Assembly (NCBI GenBank): GCA_022072165.1
Contig: JAJVIF010000002.1
Coordinates: forward strand, 554,063 to 618,062
Source of the DNA: a bacterium
GTDB taxonomy: Bacteria; JAJVIF01
Direction: 5' to 3'
DNA length: 64,000 nt
The translations under genes and the position numbers were made by a program. A model generated the notes under the pieces. It was not told where the DNA came from and did no database searches. It worked only from the letters and a program-made list of their open reading frames with translations. Below are positions 1-8,068 of this stretch, in pieces. Positions within the stretch are counted from its first letter, which is position 1; every line of letters begins with the position of its first letter.

Positions 1-360
1 AATCGCATCGACTTCCGCATCGGAAAAACCGGTTACTTCAGCATACCGACGATGCCAGGCGGTGCAGTACTGACACTGTGATGCCATCGATGCCCGGAGC
101 CGGACGGCCTCATGCACGGGCTTCTCCACCTGGGTCACCGCGCCATGAATCGTGCTCAGCGCGTTGAGGAGATCCACCGCCGGAGGCACGGCCAGCACCT
201 GACGCACCGTGTTGTTGATCGCCTTGTGCTGCGCCTTGTACCGCCCGATGGCCTCCTGCGCTTCAGCCGAGGCCCCGGCTTCGTCTCCCAGGGGCAGGCG
301 CGGGGTCCACTGGTACTCCGGCGGCAGAACAGGGTCGGTGGTGGATGGTGTCGAGGTCAT
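1..360 (-). CDS. AhpD / carboxymuconolactone-decarboxylase-like protein, 3' end cut by the window edge
   Basis: The frame starts at an ATG at 360 and is still open at base 1, so only the first 120 residues are visible. They contain a CxxC pair (Cys96, Cys99) followed by His103 in the motif SQCQYCTAWHRR, the active-site layout of AhpD-type alkylhydroperoxidase/CMD proteins, in which the cysteines reduce peroxides or pass electrons. The first 60 residues are polar and not recognisable. It lies 45 nt downstream of pyrF on the same strand and could share its transcript. A weak CGGAG precedes the ATG. Family assignment rests on the CxxC-H motif; the substrate cannot be inferred. Confidence 0.75.
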   Translation of the reverse strand, partial: MTSTPSTTDPVLPPEYQWTPRLPLGDEAGASAEAQEAIGRYKAQHKAINNTVRQVLAVPPAVDLLNALSTIHGAVTQVEKPVHEAVRLRASMASQCQYCTAWHRRYAEVTGFSDAEVDAI

Positions 361-405
361 GGCACTTATGCTCCGTGAAGTCGTTTCCGCGCCTGGCGCG
401 GGGTA

Positions 406-1146
406 TCAGTAGCCCGGTTCGCCCAGTTCCCGCAGGATCCCTTCCGCCACTTTCCGGGGATTGGGAGCGTTGTAGATCGGTCGACCGCAGACAACGTAGT
501 CGACCTCCAGCGCCCGGGCTTCCTCGGCCGTGGCGGTGTGGGCATGGTCATCGGCGTCGCTGGTCGCCGGACGGAGTCCGGGGCAAACCAGCATCAGGTC
601 GCGCCCAAACTCGCGTCGCAACAGCGCGGCTTCGGCGAAGGTGCAGACCACCCCATCCGCACCGGCTTCTTTTGCCATCCGCGCCAGATGCAGCACCCCT
701 TCCTGACGAGTCCGGAAGGTGAAGCCCAGGGGGGTGAGGTCCTCTTCCGCCAGATGCGTCAGCAATGTGATCGCCAGGAGCTTCGGGGCCGCTGGCAGGT
801 TCTCACCATCGGCGGCCTTAGCGTAGTGATCCAACTCACGCCGTGCCGCCTGCAGCATGGACGGTCCTCCCAGGGCATGGACTGTCAGCAGGCGGGCCGG
901 CACCCGGGCCAGGATGCTCCGGCAGGCATGTTTCACGGTGTTGGGGATGTCATGCAGCTTGAAGTCGAGCATGAGCCGGTCGCCGGTCCGCTCGACAACC
1001 CGCTTCAGGCCGCCAAAGCCGATGCCGGGAAAGGCGACCCAGTGGAGTTTGAACAGCACGGGGAGCGGGGCGAGCTGCCCGATGATCTCTTCGAGGGCGA
1101 CCACATCCGGTGTGTCGAGGGCGACGATGAGACGGGGGGAGGTCAT
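406..1146 (-). CDS. pyrF: Orotidine 5'-phosphate decarboxylase
   Basis: Decarboxylates OMP to UMP, the last step of de novo pyrimidine synthesis, in the cytoplasm. The 246-residue product has the family's normal length for a single TIM barrel. Visible signatures are the early LIVALDTPD strand, the catalytic DFKLHDIPNT segment (Asp-x-Lys-x-x-Asp), the GADGVVCTFAE loop and the phosphate-binding CPGLRP and VCGRPIYNAP loops. A longer reading from 1251 has no family residues before MTSPRLIVALD, so I chose the ATG at 1146; a TACACT hexamer ends 6 nt before that ATG, predicting a leaderless mRNA. Divergent from the FmdB-like gene with 57 nt between them. Confidence 0.95.
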   Translation of the reverse strand: MTSPRLIVALDTPDVVALEEIIGQLAPLPVLFKLHWVAFPGIGFGGLKRVVERTGDRLMLDFKLHDIPNTVKHACRSILARVPARLLTVHALGGPSMLQAARRELDHYAKAADGENLPAAPKLLAITLLTHLAEEDLTPLGFTFRTRQEGVLHLARMAKEAGADGVVCTFAEAALLRREFGRDLMLVCPGLRPATSDADDHAHTATAEEARALEVDYVVCGRPIYNAPNPRKVAEGILRELGEPGY

Positions 1147-1152
1147 GCGACG

Positions 1153-1158
1153 AGTGTA
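1153..1158 (-). promoter_or_regulatory. -10-like TACACT of pyrF (leaderless)
   Basis: On the minus strand TACACT is followed by 6 nt and then the pyrF ATG. A purine-rich GGAAGGAG exists but lies about 18 nt from the ATG, too far to be a normal ribosome site. No clear -35 is visible. Confidence 0.5.
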
Positions 1159-1191
1159 GCGCCTCTCCTTCCCGCTCCCGGGGCTGCCGGG

Positions 1192-1197
1192 TATAGT
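1192..1197 (+). promoter_or_regulatory. -10-like TATAGT of the FmdB-like gene (leaderless)
   Basis: TATAGT is followed by six bases and the ATG at 1204. There is no Shine-Dalgarno sequence in the gap and no good -35 upstream. Confidence 0.5.
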
Positions 1198-1203
1198 GCA
1201 GCT

Positions 1204-1539
1204 ATGCCGATTTACGTCTACGAGGTCGACGGCGGGACCTGCGACAAACATGGCTGCTCCGGGCGCTTCGAGATGCTGGAGCCGCTAAATCGCGACCCCA
1301 TGCAGACCTGCCCGCGCTGCCGCAAAGGGGTGCACCGCATCCCGGCAGCCGCAGTCGGACAGATGGGGCAGAGCGATCCCCTGGCGGCCCTCGCGAAAGC
1401 GGGGTTTTATGGCTTTGTCCGGGATGATGACGGCTCGCTGGTGGACAAATACAGCGGGAAGGGGATTGACGAGGTGATCCAGGACGAGGCCCTGCGGGAG
1501 AGGATCAAAGGCCCCCACAAGGTCGAGGGCCTTGAGTAA
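1204..1539 (+). CDS. FmdB-like zinc-ribbon protein
   Basis: A 111-residue soluble protein beginning MPIYVYEV, the usual opening of FmdB-type 'putative regulatory' zinc ribbons. The expected cysteines are present but spread out: CDKHGC and then CPRC, giving a four-Cys metal site in the first 45 residues. The C-terminal half (to KGPHKVEGLE) is charged and not recognisable. Proteins of this family are widely conserved and their molecular role is not established. The start is fixed by similarity of the N-terminus and by the TATAGT six bases upstream. A much longer frame reading through from 538 is antisense to pyrF and not credible. Confidence 0.75.
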   Translation: MPIYVYEVDGGTCDKHGCSGRFEMLEPLNRDPMQTCPRCRKGVHRIPAAAVGQMGQSDPLAALAKAGFYGFVRDDDGSLVDKYSGKGIDEVIQDEALRERIKGPHKVEGLE

Positions 1540-1558
1540 CAGGAAACCTGGGCAGACG

Positions 1559-1586
1559 TTGATTTTCCACCCGTGCGTCGTATACT
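1559..1586 (+). promoter_or_regulatory. Promoter of tRNA-Gly
   Basis: TTGATT at 1559-1564 and TATACT at 1581-1586 are separated by 16 bp, close to the sigma-70 consensus. Transcription would start near 1593, about 25 nt before the mature tRNA 5' end. Confidence 0.7.
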
Positions 1587-1618
1587 GACCTCCCCTGACT
1601 TGCTCAGGGATGCTCCTT

Positions 1619-1693
1619 GCGGGAGTAGCTCAGTGGTAGAGCACAACCTTGCCAAGGTTGGGGTCGCGGGTTCGAATCCCGTCTCCCGCTCCA
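1619..1693 (+). tRNA. tRNA-Gly (anticodon GCC)
   Basis: The sequence folds into a full cloverleaf: acceptor arms GCGGGAG and CTCCCGC, D-arm GCTC/GAGC, anticodon stem CAACC/GGTTG around a TTGCCAA loop giving anticodon GCC, and a T-arm GCGGG-TTCGAAT-CCCGT. A discriminator T and an encoded CCA follow. It has its own promoter and a hairpin just downstream. Confidence 0.97.
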
Positions 1694-1704
1694 GAACTTC
1701 CCGT

Positions 1705-1732
1705 CGCCCCCCGACCTGCCCGTCGGGGGGCG
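1705..1732 (+). terminator. Hairpin after tRNA-Gly
   Basis: Perfect 11-bp stem (CGCCCCCCGAC with GTCGGGGGGCG) and a six-base loop begin 12 nt after the tRNA CCA. The tail (CGCCTTTCC) is only weakly T-rich, so termination efficiency is uncertain. Confidence 0.65.
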
Positions 1733-1912
1733 CGCCTTTCCCCCCCAGACCAGCCCGTTCTCGCCCCACCCAGCCAGTTCTCGCACCGTCCAGCAAGATG
1801 TCGCCGGCTGATATCAGATTCGATTAGGTCCCCGGCCCCTCCTCCCGGCGATGGTAGGAATGCCGGACTGCTGTGCACCGGCGATGTCACACGCTGCCGG
1901 GAGCCGCACCGC

Positions 1913-3448
1913 ATGGCCCGTACCTGGACCCGCGAGCACGCCATCAACCTCCAGACCCTGCGCAAAGCGCAGCGCTGGACGCTGGATCAGCTTGCGCGAC
2001 GGGCAAATCTTGAAGTGTCGGTGGTCCAGGAACTGGAACGGGCGACAGAGATGGATGTTGAGGACGAGGAAGTCCTGCGACGCCTCGCGATGACTCTCGG
2101 AGTCCTGCCCAAACAACTGTGCAATTCCCCTTTGAAGGCGAGTAAGGCGGGGTCCACTATCCCAACTCGCCTCATGCCTCTACCGCCGACGCCGCAGACT
2201 CCTGCGCCTGTCACAGCCACCTCTGCCACGGTCGCGACCACCTCGTCATCCATGCCGCAACGACCCGGCACCTGGGCGGTCGCCATCGTGGCAGTGACCC
2301 TCATGGGAGTCGCACTGATACCCCGGAGTTGCAGTGCGCCCGCCTCCAGCGCGACCACGCATCAGCCGCCGCGTGCCGCATCATCTGTCCGCTCATCGAT
2401 GCCAGTCGACGCAGTCCCACATTCAGCGGCAGCTGCCTATCTGGCAGCAGATTTGGCGGCAGGCAGTCCGTTGCCGTCCGCAGGAGTGCTGAAAGAGGCC
2501 CTCAGCCAGCTGCCAGCCGGTGCAGGCGCGGAAACGGCGCAGGTCCTGGCCGGACGTCCGGAGCCTGAAGCCCCGGAGCTTCTGGTCGATCAACTCACGA
2601 CCGTCTCGCCCGCCGGCGTTGCAGCCGCCATCAGCGGCCTGATGCAGCAGCCGCCGTCGGTTGTCGGCGCTGCGCTGGAAGCCGCCGCCGATCGCGCCGA
2701 GCCCCGACTCGCCGAGCGACTCATCATCGTGCTGGTCCTGCAGGGAGACACCCGGTCGATGCAGCAGACCCTCTCCCGCTATCTGGAGCGACTCCTGCGC
2801 GCCCACGACCACGAGCTCCCCTGGCCCCATCCGGGAGTCCGAGCCGCCCTCGCCCTGCCGTCAGTCCCTCCCAGCGCAGCACTCCAGGAGGCCGCCGCCG
2901 CGGTCCTTCAGGATGAAGCGCGTCCGGTAGCCGAACGGGATGCTCTCTCACAGCTACTTTCGGCTTCCGGTGCGTTGCCTGATTCACCAGCTTCAGCCAC
3001 ACCAGCAGCGCAGCCTGCGCCAGCGGAGCCACTCGCGCTGGGAAGCATCGCCACCGACCCACCGGCCACTCCCTCTCACGAGGCCGTGTTACCAGCCGCG
3101 AGCCCCGCAGCAGCTTCCGACACCCCAGTGCCGACCATCGGCACCCTGCAGCGGCTGATGTCATCGCCAGTGACAGATCCCGCACAGGTCGCGCCGATCC
3201 TCCAGCAGACCGCCGCCGCCCTGTCGCAGGCGGATCCGGCCACGCAGGCGGAAGTCCGACAGTTGCTGCAATCGTGGCTGGTCCAGGTTCCGGCGGACTG
3301 GCTCATCGTGACCATGGCCGAGGACCGGCTCTGGTATCGCCTGGGAACACTTCTCTTCCCGGACGAGGCCGGTCGCTGGGAACCGGCTTTCGGGACCAGC
3401 GAGGAGACCTGGCTGATCCTCGTCGTCTCCCGCCTGCTCAGTCTTTAG
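1913..3448 (+). CDS. RodZ-like protein: XRE-type HTH, one membrane span, long Ala/Pro-rich outer region
   Basis: 511 residues. Residues about 10-70 form an XRE/Cro-type helix-turn-helix (core LDQLARRANLEVSVVQELER). A Pro/Thr-rich linker follows, then one hydrophobic span at about 120-137 (WAVAIVAVTLMGVALI), then about 370 residues of Ala- and Pro-rich helices. This HTH-linker-TM order is that of RodZ, the cytoskeletal anchor that links MreB to the membrane, but the C-terminal domain is not the usual RodZ beta domain and is larger, so the role is an inference. The ATG at 1913 has GGGAG 8 nt upstream. Ends 4 nt inside the convergent tag gene. Confidence 0.65.
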   Translation: MARTWTREHAINLQTLRKAQRWTLDQLARRANLEVSVVQELERATEMDVEDEEVLRRLAMTLGVLPKQLCNSPLKASKAGSTIPTRLMPLPPTPQTPAPVTATSATVATTSSSMPQRPGTWAVAIVAVTLMGVALIPRSCSAPASSATTHQPPRAASSVRSSMPVDAVPHSAAAAYLAADLAAGSPLPSAGVLKEALSQLPAGAGAETAQVLAGRPEPEAPELLVDQLTTVSPAGVAAAISGLMQQPPSVVGAALEAAADRAEPRLAERLIIVLVLQGDTRSMQQTLSRYLERLLRAHDHELPWPHPGVRAALALPSVPPSAALQEAAAAVLQDEARPVAERDALSQLLSASGALPDSPASATPAAQPAPAEPLALGSIATDPPATPSHEAVLPAASPAAASDTPVPTIGTLQRLMSSPVTDPAQVAPILQQTAAALSQADPATQAEVRQLLQSWLVQVPADWLIVTMAEDRLWYRLGTLLFPDEAGRWEPAFGTSEETWLILVVSRLLSL

Positions 3449-4020
3449 TCGCTGACGGGTTGCTGCATCCAGCGGGGCTTGAGCCGGGCGACTTTCCCGA
3501 AGACCGGGCAGTCTTCCCGATGGGCTCCTGGCAGATATCCGGTCGATACCAAAAACTCATTCGTAATTTCTCCACCCGTAAAGACAAACTGCTTTTTGAA
3601 CAGCTTCACCCACTCGCCCTTTGTCCGGGGATGGTGGGCATCGAGCCAGGCGCTGAAGGACCCATGCGACTCCTGGAGCTGCTGGATCCGACGGGCATTC
3701 TCGATGGCTGCTTCGATTTTGCGGCGATTCCGGATGATGCCCGCGTTCCCCATCAGACGCTCGATCTGCTTGTCCTTGTAGCGGGCGACTTTGGCGATGT
3801 CGAAGCCATCATAGGCCTCGCGGAAGGATGCCTCCTTCTTGAGGATCGTGAGCCAGCTCAGCCCCGCCTGATTGATCTCCAGTACCAGCCGCTCGAAGAG
3901 ACGCTGGTCGTCCTCCACCGGAAAGCCGTACACGTGATCGTGATAGGGCGCGTGCCACTCGGAGTCCTGGGCGAAGTCGCAGTACCACCCTCCCGGACCG
4001 GGAGGCGCAAGATCCGCCAT
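3445..4020 (-). CDS. tag: DNA-3-methyladenine glycosylase I
   Basis: Base-excision-repair glycosylase that removes 3-methyladenine from alkylated DNA. The 191-residue length fits the family. Conserved elements: the YHD motif near residue 26, the substrate-pocket Glu in LVLEINQAGLSW (equivalent of E. coli Tag Glu38, with the pocket Trp of AGLSW), GIIRNRRKI, and a C-terminal His-x3-Cys (HREDC) which with an N-terminal Cys and the YHD His can make the Tag 'zinc snap'. The ATG follows the stop codon of the upstream Tag-like gene with no gap, so translation is coupled. It is third in a MOSC / Tag-like / Tag operon. Confidence 0.9.
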   Translation of the reverse strand: MADLAPPGPGGWYCDFAQDSEWHAPYHDHVYGFPVEDDQRLFERLVLEINQAGLSWLTILKKEASFREAYDGFDIAKVARYKDKQIERLMGNAGIIRNRRKIEAAIENARRIQQLQESHGSFSAWLDAHHPRTKGEWVKLFKKQFVFTGGEITNEFLVSTGYLPGAHREDCPVFGKVARLKPRWMQQPVSD

Positions 4021-4518
4021 CTAGCACTCCATGCCCTGAGTCCCGAACTCCTCCATGAGACCTGAACCGAGCAGGAACATCGAGGTCACGCCGGGACCGG
4101 CGAACGCGAAGGTCGCTTTCATCACTTTGCACCAGCCAGCGTAGTCGAGCTCTCGATGACTCTCGAGCCAGGCCCGAAACGAGCCATGCGACTTCTGGAG
4201 CGCCAGAATCGTTTTGGCGTTGTCGATGGTCGCGAGGATCTTCTTTTCGTTGCGAATGATGCCAGGGTCATTCAGGAGGCGCTCCAGATCGGCATCGCCG
4301 AACTTCGCCACTTTCGCGACACTGAAGTTCTTAAAAGCCTTCTCAAAGTGCTCCCGCTTGTTCATCACCATCAGCCAGTTCATCCCGGCGATGTTGATCG
4401 CGAGGATCAGATGCTCAAAGAGCTGATCATCGGTCTCGGCCGGGAAGTAATGCTGCGAGGCCTGCCACTCTTTGAAAGTCTGTGGCTTGCTCGACATCTT
4501 GCCGGGTTTCACAGGCAT
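4021..4518 (-). CDS. Degenerate Tag-like protein lacking the substrate Glu and zinc ligands
   Basis: 165 residues with the same helical core as the adjacent tag product (FEHLILAINIAGMNW, PGIIRNEKKI, QKSHGSFRAWLESH) but the pocket Glu is replaced by Ala in LILAIN, the YHD motif is missing, and the C-terminus lacks the His-x3-Cys zinc pair. By analogy with E. coli Tag it should not recognise 3-methyladenine in the normal way. It may have another substrate, bind DNA without cleaving, or act as a partner of the intact enzyme encoded immediately downstream. GAGGAG lies 9 nt before the ATG and contains part of the MOSC gene's stop. Confidence 0.75.
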   Translation of the reverse strand: MPVKPGKMSSKPQTFKEWQASQHYFPAETDDQLFEHLILAINIAGMNWLMVMNKREHFEKAFKNFSVAKVAKFGDADLERLLNDPGIIRNEKKILATIDNAKTILALQKSHGSFRAWLESHRELDYAGWCKVMKATFAFAGPGVTSMFLLGSGLMEEFGTQGMEC

Positions 4519-4524
4519 GGGTGC

Positions 4525-4980
4525 TTACTCCTCTTCCGCAACGGCTGACAGTTGCAGGATATCGCCGACTCGTACGGTCCCGCCCTGGAGGACCCGGGCG
4601 CGAATCCCGCCCCGATTCAACAGCAGCTCTTTCGCGCCAGGTCCGATGGTCTGCTCCATCCAGTGGCAGGGATGCGCCAGACGGGTGCCTTCCAGCAGGA
4701 CCTCACCCAGCGTAAAGCGCTGGCCAATCAGATCATTCAGGGGCAGGTTCGCGATGGTGAAATTGCGACGGCTGGCACCCGGCACATACGCGACGCCCAC
4801 TCCAGATGCTGTCTCCTGCACCGCCGATTCCTCGATCAGACTGACAGCATCCTCCTCTTTCAATCCATAGTAGCGATCACCCACGATCCCCTGTCCGGCA
4901 TCGACCTGGACGGTGTCGTGGGCTTCCATCGGTGCTTCTTCGACCGGGGCAATGTGGATGGCGGTGAGCAGGCCTGTCAT
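4525..4980 (-). CDS. MOSC-domain protein
   Basis: 151 residues, a single MOSC (molybdenum cofactor sulfurase C-terminal) domain of the small stand-alone type. Seen: GIVGDRYYG near residue 35, SLIEESAVQ, the conserved cysteine in HPCHWMEQ, and the closing GGTVRVGD strand. MOSC proteins handle molybdenum-cofactor sulfur or N-hydroxylated substrates; the substrate here is unknown. First gene of the cluster with the two Tag-family genes. TACACT lies 8 nt before the ATG and there is no Shine-Dalgarno site, so the mRNA may be leaderless. Confidence 0.85.
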   Translation of the reverse strand: MTGLLTAIHIAPVEEAPMEAHDTVQVDAGQGIVGDRYYGLKEEDAVSLIEESAVQETASGVGVAYVPGASRRNFTIANLPLNDLIGQRFTLGEVLLEGTRLAHPCHWMEQTIGPGAKELLLNRGGIRARVLQGGTVRVGDILQLSAVAEEE

Positions 4981-4988
4981 ACCGCCGG

Positions 4989-4994
4989 AGTGTA
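4989..4994 (-). promoter_or_regulatory. -10-like TACACT of the MOSC/Tag operon (leaderless)
   Basis: TACACT on the minus strand ends 8 nt before the MOSC ATG. It is the only promoter-like element in the 53-nt gap to pntB and would serve the three-gene cluster. Confidence 0.5.
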
Positions 4995-5033
4995 CCAGCC
5001 GTGGGGGTCAGGCTCGTGACGTCGTGCCGGATG

Positions 5034-6485
5034 CTACTCCGCGCTCTTGAACTCCCCGACTAACGTCGCCAGCGTCTCTTTGGCGTCGCCATAAATCATG
5101 GTGGTGTTCGGGTAGAAGAAGAGCTCGTTCTCGATGCCGGAGAAGCCGGTCCCCTTGCCGCGCTTGAGGACAAAGACCTGGCGGGCCTTGTCGACATCGA
5201 TGATCGGCATCCCAAAGATGGGACTCGACTTGTCATGACGCGCCTCGGGATTCACGGTGTCATTCGCCCCCACCACCACCGCGACATCCACCCCCTCCAT
5301 GACCTCGTTGATGGCATCCATCTCCCAGAGTTTGTCGTAGGAGACCGAGGCCTCGGCCAGCAGTACGTTCATGTGCCCGGGCATCCGGCCAGCCACCGGA
5401 TGGATGGCGAAGCGGACTTCGCACCCGTGGTCCTCCAGCTGTTCCGCCAGTTCCTTGATGACATGCTGCGCCTGCGCGACGGCCATGCCATAGCCAGGGA
5501 CAAAGACCACGGAGCTGGCTGCCTCCAGCACCGGATAGGCATCCGGCGCGGGGAGCGACTTGATCTCGCCAGTCTTCCCTTCGCGCTTCGGACCGCTGGC
5601 GGCGGCCATCGCCCCGAAGAGGACATTGGAGAGCGACCGGTTCATGGCCTTGCACATCACCATCGAGAGGATGATGCCGCTGGCTCCCACCAGCCCCCCA
5701 GCCACGATGAGCATCATGTTTTCCAGGACAAAGCCGGCCATCCCCGCCGCCATGCCGGAGTAGCTGTTGAGGAGCGCGATCACCACCGGCATGTCCGCGC
5801 CACCGATGGGGATCGTCACGAGGACCCCCAGCACCAGCGACAGCCCCAGCAGGGCATAGAAGATGGTCGTGTTAGCCGGATTGATTGTCAGGAGAATCCC
5901 CAGCACCAGTGCGCCGATGCCCAGGGCTGCGTTAAAGACCGGCATGCCCGGAAACACGATGGGCTTACCGGTCATCACTTCCTGCAGCTTGGCCCAGGCG
6001 ATGAGGCTCCCGGTAAGGGTGACCCCACCGATCAGGACCGCCAGCGAAATCACAAATGCCGTGTAGGAACTCACCGGTTCGCCCGGTCGGGCGGTGTATT
6101 CAGCCCAGCCCACCAGCAGACTCGCGAGCCCCCCGAAGCCATTGAAGAGCGCGACCAGCTGCGGCATCCCGGTCATGGGGACCGTACTCGCCTGCCAGTA
6201 CCCGATCCCCCCGCCGATGATCAGACCAGCCGCGATGAGGATCTTGGGCAGACTCGCCGGATTGCCGGTGATCTCGGGATTGATGAGCGTCGCGACCACC
6301 GCAATCGCCATCCCGATACCGGAGAGGATGTTCCCCCGGCGGGCATCCTTCACCCGGTTCATCATCTTCAGCCCGAAGATGAACATCACCGCCCCTACCA
6401 GGTAGGCGACCGTGATCACGATTTCCAGAATCGCCCCCAGCGTGCCGCTGGCAGCCAGTGTCGGAGTGAGATGCAGTCCGGTCAT
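5034..6485 (-). CDS. pntB: NAD(P) transhydrogenase subunit beta
   Basis: Membrane subunit of the proton-translocating transhydrogenase, which uses the proton gradient to make NADPH from NADH. The 483-residue product shows the N-terminal multi-span domain (many hydrophobic helices to about residue 270, including GGADMPVVIALLNSYSG) and the soluble NADP(H)-binding domain III (VVFVPGYGMAVAQAQH near residue 325, then VVVGANDTVNPEA and IFGMPIIDVD). Third gene of the pntAA-pntAB-pntB operon; start ATG at 6485, 42 nt after pntAB. Confidence 0.95.
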   Translation of the reverse strand: MTGLHLTPTLAASGTLGAILEIVITVAYLVGAVMFIFGLKMMNRVKDARRGNILSGIGMAIAVVATLINPEITGNPASLPKILIAAGLIIGGGIGYWQASTVPMTGMPQLVALFNGFGGLASLLVGWAEYTARPGEPVSSYTAFVISLAVLIGGVTLTGSLIAWAKLQEVMTGKPIVFPGMPVFNAALGIGALVLGILLTINPANTTIFYALLGLSLVLGVLVTIPIGGADMPVVIALLNSYSGMAAGMAGFVLENMMLIVAGGLVGASGIILSMVMCKAMNRSLSNVLFGAMAAASGPKREGKTGEIKSLPAPDAYPVLEAASSVVFVPGYGMAVAQAQHVIKELAEQLEDHGCEVRFAIHPVAGRMPGHMNVLLAEASVSYDKLWEMDAINEVMEGVDVAVVVGANDTVNPEARHDKSSPIFGMPIIDVDKARQVFVLKRGKGTGFSGIENELFFYPNTTMIYGDAKETLATLVGEFKSAE

Positions 6486-6527
6486 GGGTATGCGAGCCTC
6501 TTGTGTCCGAGCCGTCAGGCGGGAATG

Positions 6528-6812
6528 TTACTTCTTGCGGAACATACCGAGCATGCGGTCCGTGACGAGATAGCCGCCGACCACGTTAATGGAGGCGAAG
6601 ATCACCGCGGCGAAGCCGATCCAGGTGGCCAGATCGCTGTTCTCCGCGCCGATGGCGAGGAGCGCCCCCACGATGGTGATGCCGGAGATGGCGTTCGAGC
6701 CCGACATCAGCGGCGTATGCAGCAGGGAGGGAACCTTGCCAATCACTTCAACTCCCAGCAGGGCCGCGAGGACCGCCAGGAACAGCAGGGGCATGAGGAA
6801 GTGGATATCCAT
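6528..6812 (-). CDS. pntAB: NAD(P) transhydrogenase subunit alpha part 2 (membrane)
   Basis: 94 residues with three hydrophobic spans. It corresponds to the C-terminal membrane portion of a one-piece PntA and here is a separate gene, the split arrangement common outside enterobacteria. Typical residues are HTPLMSGSNAISG and SINVVGGYLVTDRML. Begins 5 nt after the pntAA stop, so the two are translationally linked. Confidence 0.93.
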   Translation of the reverse strand: MDIHFLMPLLFLAVLAALLGVEVIGKVPSLLHTPLMSGSNAISGITIVGALLAIGAENSDLATWIGFAAVIFASINVVGGYLVTDRMLGMFRKK

Positions 6813-6817
6813 GCTTG

Positions 6818-7978
6818 TTACGCTCCCTTGCCGGCGGGGGTCGCCAGATTCTCAAGAGCCCCACGGATCTGGTCGTTCCGCAGGCTCCCCTGATGCACGA
6901 TCACACAGCTGGTGAGGATGTCGTCCTCCAGGTTGAGCACGAAGCCCTGCTCCTTGTCCCAGTACTCGGACAGGAGGTTGTAGAGATTGGCGGCATACAT
7001 CTGCGAGGCGTGAGCCGCGACCATCCCGGGTAGATTCCCCAGCCCGATGAGGCGGACGCCGTTGTCGGTGATGACTTCCTCGTTGAGCCGGACCCCTTCG
7101 ACATTGCCGCCGGTTTCCACGGCGAGGTCCACGATCACGCTGCCGGGCTTCATCCCCGCCACCATGGGGGCATCGATCAGAATCGGGGCTTTGCGTCCGA
7201 ACAACTGAGCGGTTGTGATCACCAGGTCCGACTGGGCACACTGCTTTGCCTGCCCCGCCTTTTGCAGCGCCAGCTGCTCCGGTGTCAGTTGCGTGGCATA
7301 GCCGCCGGCGGTCTGGCCCGTTTCCCCCAGATCGATTTCCAGGAACTTCGCCCCCAGCGACTGCACCTGCTCCTTCACCACCGGACGGGTATCAAATGCG
7401 GTGACCCGGGCCCCGAGCCGATGGGCGGTCGCGATCGCCTGCAGCCCCGCGACCCCGGCTCCGATGATGAAGACATTGGCCGGCGCGATGGTCCCGGCGG
7501 GGGTCATCATCATCGGCAGAATCCGGTCGAGCCGCTCCGCACCGAGGATGACCGCCACATAGCCAGCGAGATTCGCCTGACTGGAGAGGACATCCATCTT
7601 CTGCGCACGGGTGGTGCGGGGGATGTACTCCATCGAAATGACAGAGAGCCCCTGGTCGATGCTGGCCTGGACCCCATCAGGATGGAACATCGGGTCGAAG
7701 AGCCCGACCACCAGCGTCCCGGCCTTCACCTGGCGGAGCTCCGCCGGGTCCGGGCGACGGACACACAGCAGGATGTCGACCCCGGTGAGGATGGCCTGCC
7801 GATCCGCAATGGTCGCGCCCAGTGCGGTGAACTCGGCATCACTAAGACCCAGCGATGCCCCCGCCCCGGACTCCAGGACCACGTCCGCGCCCAGCTTGAT
7901 GAGTTTGCCCGCCACCTGCGGCGTCAGCGCGATCCGCCGTTCCCCCGGCGTCATCTCGCGCATGAATCCGATGCGCAT
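6818..7978 (-). CDS. pntAA: NAD(P) transhydrogenase subunit alpha part 1 (NAD-binding)
   Basis: 386-residue soluble domain I that binds NAD(H). It has the alanine-dehydrogenase-like N-terminus (GFMREMTPGERRIALTP), the segment QANLAGYVAVILGAE, the Rossmann loop GAGVAGLQAIATAHRLGA near residue 170 with the acidic residue in AFDTRP, and the QLFGRKAPILI / TGGNVEG region. The frame is open further upstream, but the residues before MRIGFMRE are not conserved; the ATG at 7978 has GAGGGGG and AGGAGG upstream. First gene of the operon; a TACGGT -10-like element lies near 8011-8016. Confidence 0.95.
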   Translation of the reverse strand: MRIGFMREMTPGERRIALTPQVAGKLIKLGADVVLESGAGASLGLSDAEFTALGATIADRQAILTGVDILLCVRRPDPAELRQVKAGTLVVGLFDPMFHPDGVQASIDQGLSVISMEYIPRTTRAQKMDVLSSQANLAGYVAVILGAERLDRILPMMMTPAGTIAPANVFIIGAGVAGLQAIATAHRLGARVTAFDTRPVVKEQVQSLGAKFLEIDLGETGQTAGGYATQLTPEQLALQKAGQAKQCAQSDLVITTAQLFGRKAPILIDAPMVAGMKPGSVIVDLAVETGGNVEGVRLNEEVITDNGVRLIGLGNLPGMVAAHASQMYAANLYNLLSEYWDKEQGFVLNLEDDILTSCVIVHQGSLRNDQIRGALENLATPAGKGA

Positions 7979-8068
7979 GGGTACCCCCTCAGCCTCCTGG
8001 GAGGCCGACCGGGTACCGTAGCACACTTACCCGCATGGCTGGCTGATTTTCAGGCGGCTGACGGTCCG

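Noticed and set aside
538-1539. A 333-codon plus-strand frame covering pyrF in antisense
   Set aside because: It is antisense to a clear pyrF; only its last 111 codons (from 1204) show a family signature. The rest is a by-product of high GC.
5235-6893. A 552-codon plus-strand frame across pntB/pntAB
   Set aside because: Antisense to a well-supported membrane subunit; its composition (many Arg, His, Asp, Pro) is typical of a mirror frame and it has no domain.
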